Below are positions 6,886-9,273 of a stretch of 9,273 nucleotides of DNA, piece after piece (position 1 is the stretch's first letter; the number at the start of each line of letters is the position of its first letter). This DNA is from Candidatus Mediterraneibacter stercorigallinarum. Lineage in GTDB: Bacteria; Bacillota; Clostridia; Lachnospirales; Lachnospiraceae. The notes beneath the pieces are model-generated. The model was given only the letters and a program-made list of their open reading frames with translations. It was not told where the DNA came from and made no database searches. Location: contig DXCD01000103.1 in NCBI GenBank assembly GCA_019116185.1, positions 1 through 9,273 on the forward strand. Reading direction: 5' to 3'. A program made the translations under genes and the position numbers.

Positions 6886-8094
6886 CTAAACCACTTCGTT
6901 AAAGCAGACCCCGGTCAGTTTCGTGATCTTCTCCAGCTCTCCTGCAAGATGTTCCGTCAGGATCACCTCATCTCGCGTTTTCAGCTCTTCCGCCGTCACC
7001 CTGCCGAACAGCAGCTCTGTCAGCCCTGCGATGGGAAGGACTCCTTCGGAATCCTCTGTCTCCCGCACATGGAGCTGTGTTTCTCCCTCGCTGCTTGTCA
7101 CTCTCCAGACATGGCTGTTCTCCGTTATCAGCGGATCGATCACAGCGAAAGAACAATCCACGCTCTCGCTTTCCGGCACTTTCAACGCAGCCAGAAGCCT
7201 GTCCAGACAGATGATACGCGCCATGATAAGGGGCTTCTTTTCTGAGGAAAATTCCGCCGGGCAGGCATGAACCCTGATCTCTGACTGCCCCTGCTTCCCG
7301 CACTGTTCTGCCAATTCCCGGACAGAGCGCCGGAACGCCCCTTCATACCCCGGAAGGAAAAGCGGCTCCCGGATCTCCAGTCCCTCTTCCGCTGCATAGG
7401 CATAAAACCCTTTCAGCGCGCCGCCCTCGCGCATCAGACACACCCCGCCCCTCTCGCTCTGCTGTTCCAGGACCATTGTCTGGTAATAAGCGCTGTCCCT
7501 GACCGTACACACCTGAAACTGATCTGCAAAATTCCCGGCAAAGAAATCTGCCATTTCTTCCGCATCCCACAAGCCTGCATCCGAACATAATATGCCATGG
7601 GTTTCGTCGTCATATTCCGAAGCTGCCGCCTCTTCAGATTTCCTTTCTCCGCTCTGCCAGAACCACATCTCTCCCGGCTCCTTCTGCATGAGAGTTCCAA
7701 TGTCCTGGATGTAAATATAACGGAAGTCATATGGCGTATAGATCGCCTCCGCCGCAGGCATCAGAAAAGTAAAGGGAAATTTCTGTTCATACATGTCGTG
7801 CAGAGATGCCCTGAGCAGAGCTCCCATATAACCGCGTCTGCGGTATTCCGCCTTTGTAGCGACAGCAATCACATACGCAGAGGGAAACTCCGTGCCTTCC
7901 ACCACGACTTTGTAAGGATTGAGCTGCAGCATGGAGCAGATATCTCCATCTTCCTCCACTGCATAAATCTGATTATCCCTTGTCTTAATATAGTAATAAT
8001 AATCCAGAAATGCCTTGGTATCCTCAGTGAATACTTCCTCCCAGAGCCTCCTGGTCCTGTCATGTTCACTCTGTTCCAGCTTCCGCAGTATCAT
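6886..8094 (-). CDS. GNAT family N-acetyltransferase, Eis-like
   Basis: This predicted cytoplasmic acetyltransferase uses acetyl-CoA; the acceptor is unknown. Residues about 1-150 form a GNAT fold: motif A is VIAVATKAEYRRRGYMGALLR, with the RRRGYMG pyrophosphate loop, then FLMPAAEAIYTPYDFRYIY, a pattern seen in Eis-type proteins. A second GNAT-like half and a C-terminal part (about 300-400, with LHVRETEDSEGVLPIAGLTELLFGR) resembling the SCP2-like domain of Eis complete the usual 400-residue three-domain plan. Mycobacterial Eis modifies amines of aminoglycosides, but most clostridial members are uncharacterised. I chose ATG 8094 because a GTG start at 8124 adds ten residues inside ispF; AAAGGA lies 8 bases upstream of 8094. 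It still overlaps ispF by 29 bases. In Bacillus the gene between ispF and cysE is gltX, so this is a replacement at that place. Confidence 0.87.
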   Translation of the reverse strand: MILRKLEQSEHDRTRRLWEEVFTEDTKAFLDYYYYIKTRDNQIYAVEEDGDICSMLQLNPYKVVVEGTEFPSAYVIAVATKAEYRRRGYMGALLRASLHDMYEQKFPFTFLMPAAEAIYTPYDFRYIYIQDIGTLMQKEPGEMWFWQSGERKSEEAAASEYDDETHGILCSDAGLWDAEEMADFFAGNFADQFQVCTVRDSAYYQTMVLEQQSERGGVCLMREGGALKGFYAYAAEEGLEIREPLFLPGYEGAFRRSVRELAEQCGKQGQSEIRVHACPAEFSSEKKPLIMARIICLDRLLAALKVPESESVDCSFAVIDPLITENSHVWRVTSSEGETQLHVRETEDSEGVLPIAGLTELLFGRVTAEELKTRDEVILTEHLAGELEKITKLTGVCFNEVV

Positions 8095-8650
8095 CCTGAC
8101 TGTCCTTTCCCGCCCCACGGGCACAGCATCCGCTGCATGCAGGGCTTCCCTGCGTCACGTCCATGCTGCTGTAATTCATATATTTCTCCAGCGCGCAGAC
8201 TGCCTGGGAAGAAATCCCTTCCCCAGTCCCGGTAAACCCGAGTCCTTCCTCTGTCGTAGCCTTCACATTCACCTGATCTGTCTCTATCTGCAGCGCATTT
8301 GCAATATTCTCTCTCATCTGATCAATATAAGGACGCATTTTGGGTCGCTGCGCGATGATCGTGGCGTCAATATTTTCGATCACATATCCCCGCTCATCCA
8401 GCAGACTGCCTACATGCTCAAGCAGCCTTATACTGGAAATCCCCTCATATTCGGGATCTGTATCGGGAAAATGCTGTCCGATATCTCCCAAAGCCGCTGC
8501 CCCCAGCAGGGCATCCATCACTGCGTGAACCAGCACGTCCGCGTCAGAATGTCCCAGAAGCCCCTTGCTGTACGGAATTTCTACTCCTCCTAAGATCAGT
8601 TTCCTGCCCGCAGTCAGCCTGTGGACGTCATAACCCATACCTACACGCAT
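8066..8650 (-). CDS. ispF: 2-C-methyl-D-erythritol 2,4-cyclodiphosphate synthase
   Basis: IspF cyclises CDP-methylerythritol 2-phosphate to methylerythritol cyclodiphosphate, releasing CMP, in the MEP route to isoprenoids. Metal ligands are visible in GYDVHRL (Asp8, His10) and His42 within VHAVMDALLGAAALGDIGQHFPD; the substrate loop is GHSDADVL. The 3' motif KATTEEGLGFTGTGEGI, near residue 130-146, is the family signature. ATG 8650 has a GAGGAG site about 8 bases upstream and starts 2 bases after the stop of the preceding membrane-protein gene. The protein is 194 residues; members usually end near 155-160. The extra 36 residues (from about 159) are rich in Gly, Cys and acidic residues and overlap the start of the acetyltransferase gene. 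ispD, a common partner, is not next to it. Confidence 0.95.
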   Translation of the reverse strand: MRVGMGYDVHRLTAGRKLILGGVEIPYSKGLLGHSDADVLVHAVMDALLGAAALGDIGQHFPDTDPEYEGISSIRLLEHVGSLLDERGYVIENIDATIIAQRPKMRPYIDQMRENIANALQIETDQVNVKATTEEGLGFTGTGEGISSQAVCALEKYMNYSSMDVTQGSPACSGCCARGAGKDSQDDTAEAGTE

Positions 8651-8652
8651 CG

Positions 8653-9048
8653 CTATTTCTCCTCGTAATCATTTTCAATTTCTTCTTCCTGCTCTTCTGC
8701 TGTTTGTTCCATTTCCCCGTCCGGTTCTTCTGCCACTGCTTCCGTCTTCTCTTCCGGCACCTCATCCGCCCCTCTTACATCAATAGGCCGCACATCTGCG
8801 TCTTCCGGTTCAGTCTCTTCTTCCGCTGCAGCTGCCATGCCTTTTTCCTCTTTTCTGATCTCCCATACTTTTTTTAAGCTGTAGACAGCATATCCTCCCC
8901 CGATCACAATAAATATAACCGCCATCACACTCATAAATACCATATTGCCCGGTCTTTCATCTGCCATCTGGATTAACATCCTGATCCCCAGATATGCCAG
9001 GTAGCCGCCCAGCACAATCCGAAATGCATATCCCGTTTTTCCGTTCAT
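8653..9048 (-). CDS. Small two-helix membrane protein with acidic tail, function unknown
   Basis: I do not recognise this 131-residue protein. Residues about 8-27 and 36-57 are hydrophobic segments, the first rich in Gly and Tyr and the second ending in GGGYAVYSL, joined by a short polar loop (QMADERPGN). A basic patch (KKVWEIRKEEKG) follows. From about residue 75 the tail is dominated by Glu, Asp, Ala and Pro and ends in DYEEK, probably disordered. By the positive-inside rule the tail should face the cytoplasm. ATG 9048 has a GGAGG site 9 bases upstream. It lies 2 bases ahead of ispF, so it is very likely cotranscribed with it. It could be a lineage-specific conserved protein; no function can be assigned. 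Confidence 0.8.
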   Translation of the reverse strand: MNGKTGYAFRIVLGGYLAYLGIRMLIQMADERPGNMVFMSVMAVIFIVIGGGYAVYSLKKVWEIRKEEKGMAAAAEEETEPEDADVRPIDVRGADEVPEEKTEAVAEEPDGEMEQTAEEQEEEIENDYEEK

Positions 9049-9053
9049 CTTCT

Positions 9054-9149
9054 TTATCCTCCGTAGTTAATTTGTGCATTACCGTTCTTAATGAATTCTA
9101 CCATAAGTTGTATGGTAATTCCAGCAATATCAAAAATGAAAACGCTCAT
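9054..9149 (-). CDS. Possible small protein of 31 residues upstream of the membrane-protein gene
   Basis: ATG at 9149 opens a 31-codon frame ending at TAA 9056-9054, five bases before the ATG of the next gene. An AGAGG ribosome site (9162-9158) lies 8 bases upstream. The product starts MSVFIFDIAGITIQLMVEF, hydrophobic with two acidic residues, then has a polar end with INYGG. Its last codons contain the GGAGG site of the next gene, so translation of the two could be coupled. Codon third positions are poorer in G and C (about a third) than in the neighbours, which argues for chance or for a recently derived frame. It could be a real small protein, a leader peptide, or a random frame in AT-rich DNA. 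Confidence 0.4.
   Translation of the reverse strand: MSVFIFDIAGITIQLMVEFIKNGNAQINYGG
9099..9117. repeat. Perfect 7-5-7 inverted repeat, candidate operator or RNA hairpin
   Basis: TACCATA (9099-9105) and TATGGTA (9111-9117) are separated by AGTTG. On the minus strand the right arm precedes TGG-TAGAAT, which resembles an extended -10 element, about 50 bases before the membrane-protein start. It lies inside the possible small ORF. It could be an operator in the promoter of the ispF operon or a leader hairpin. The symmetry is read directly; the role is inferred. Confidence 0.4.
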
Positions 9150-9241
9150 TCCCGAAACCTCTTTTTTATATTATGGCAGAAGGCTTTTTCATACTCTAAA
9201 ATGCTTTGAAAAAAACTTTAAAATACTTTTTAAAAAAAGTG

Positions 9242-9271
9242 TTGACATTTGCCGCAACTTGATAGTATAAT
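9242..9271 (+). promoter_or_regulatory. Strong sigma-A promoter at the right edge, probably for stable RNA
   Basis: TTGACA (9242-9247) and TATAAT (9266-9271) are both perfect consensus hexamers with an 18-base spacer, reading out of the window. Immediately upstream (about 9195-9240) lie repeated A and T tracts, like UP elements that bind the alpha subunits of RNA polymerase. Promoters of this quality with such tracts are typical of rRNA and tRNA operons in Firmicutes. The transcript itself lies outside the window, so its content is inference. Confidence 0.75.
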
Positions 9272-9273
9272 AG

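Noticed and set aside
7597..8235. A 212-codon plus-strand frame over the acetyltransferase and ispF
   Set aside because: It lies opposite two genes with clear motifs and has no convincing ribosome site or domain.

Overview
The window looks like a chromosomal segment from a spore-forming member of the Firmicutes, most likely family Lachnospiraceae (Clostridia). The evidence is a T-box leader, a SigH-type sporulation sigma factor, strong GGAGG-type ribosome sites, and a gene order close to the Bacillus subtilis ispF / cysE-cysS-mrnC-rlmB / sigH neighbourhood. The family assignment is inferred from gene content and protein style, not from a search.

Layout, left to right. (1) Positions 1-228 are a divergent regulatory region. 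It holds the first five codons of a minus-strand gene that runs off the window and the promoter of an AraC-family regulator (229-1245, plus strand). A large interrupted palindrome (47-77) and a smaller one (168-181) look like operator sites. (2) From 6534 down to 1252 a tight minus-strand operon reads cysE, cysS, mrnC, rlmB, sigH, a CPBP-family membrane protease and dtd. Its junctions are overlaps of 4-16 bases or a gap of 9. Convergent stops separate dtd from the regulator by only 6 bases. (3) Positions 6600-6884 hold a sigma-A promoter and a T-box riboswitch with a UGC (Cys) specifier, ending in a terminator in front of cysE. The whole operon should therefore respond to uncharged tRNA-Cys. 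(4) Positions 6886-9149 carry a second minus-strand operon: possibly a 31-residue small protein, a two-helix acidic membrane protein, ispF, and a GNAT/Eis-like acetyltransferase. (5) The last 80 bases on the plus strand hold a near-consensus promoter with A/T tracts upstream, probably for an rRNA or tRNA operon just outside the window.

How the genes work together: CysE makes O-acetylserine, the direct precursor of cysteine, and CysS charges tRNA-Cys. The T-box senses that charging, so enzyme and sensor form one loop. The cotranscribed genes process and modify 23S rRNA (MrnC, RlmB), clear D-aminoacyl-tRNAs (Dtd), and drive the transition to stationary phase and sporulation (SigH).

Most notable points: dtd is frameshifted by one extra base near codon 12; sigH lies in an unbroken operon behind a Cys T-box; there is a 31-bp symmetric element with a third half-site upstream of the regulator; an unannotated 31-codon ORF precedes the membrane-protein gene; and IspF has an unusual 36-residue tail. 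I found no CRISPR array, insertion sequence, prophage or obviously new defence system.
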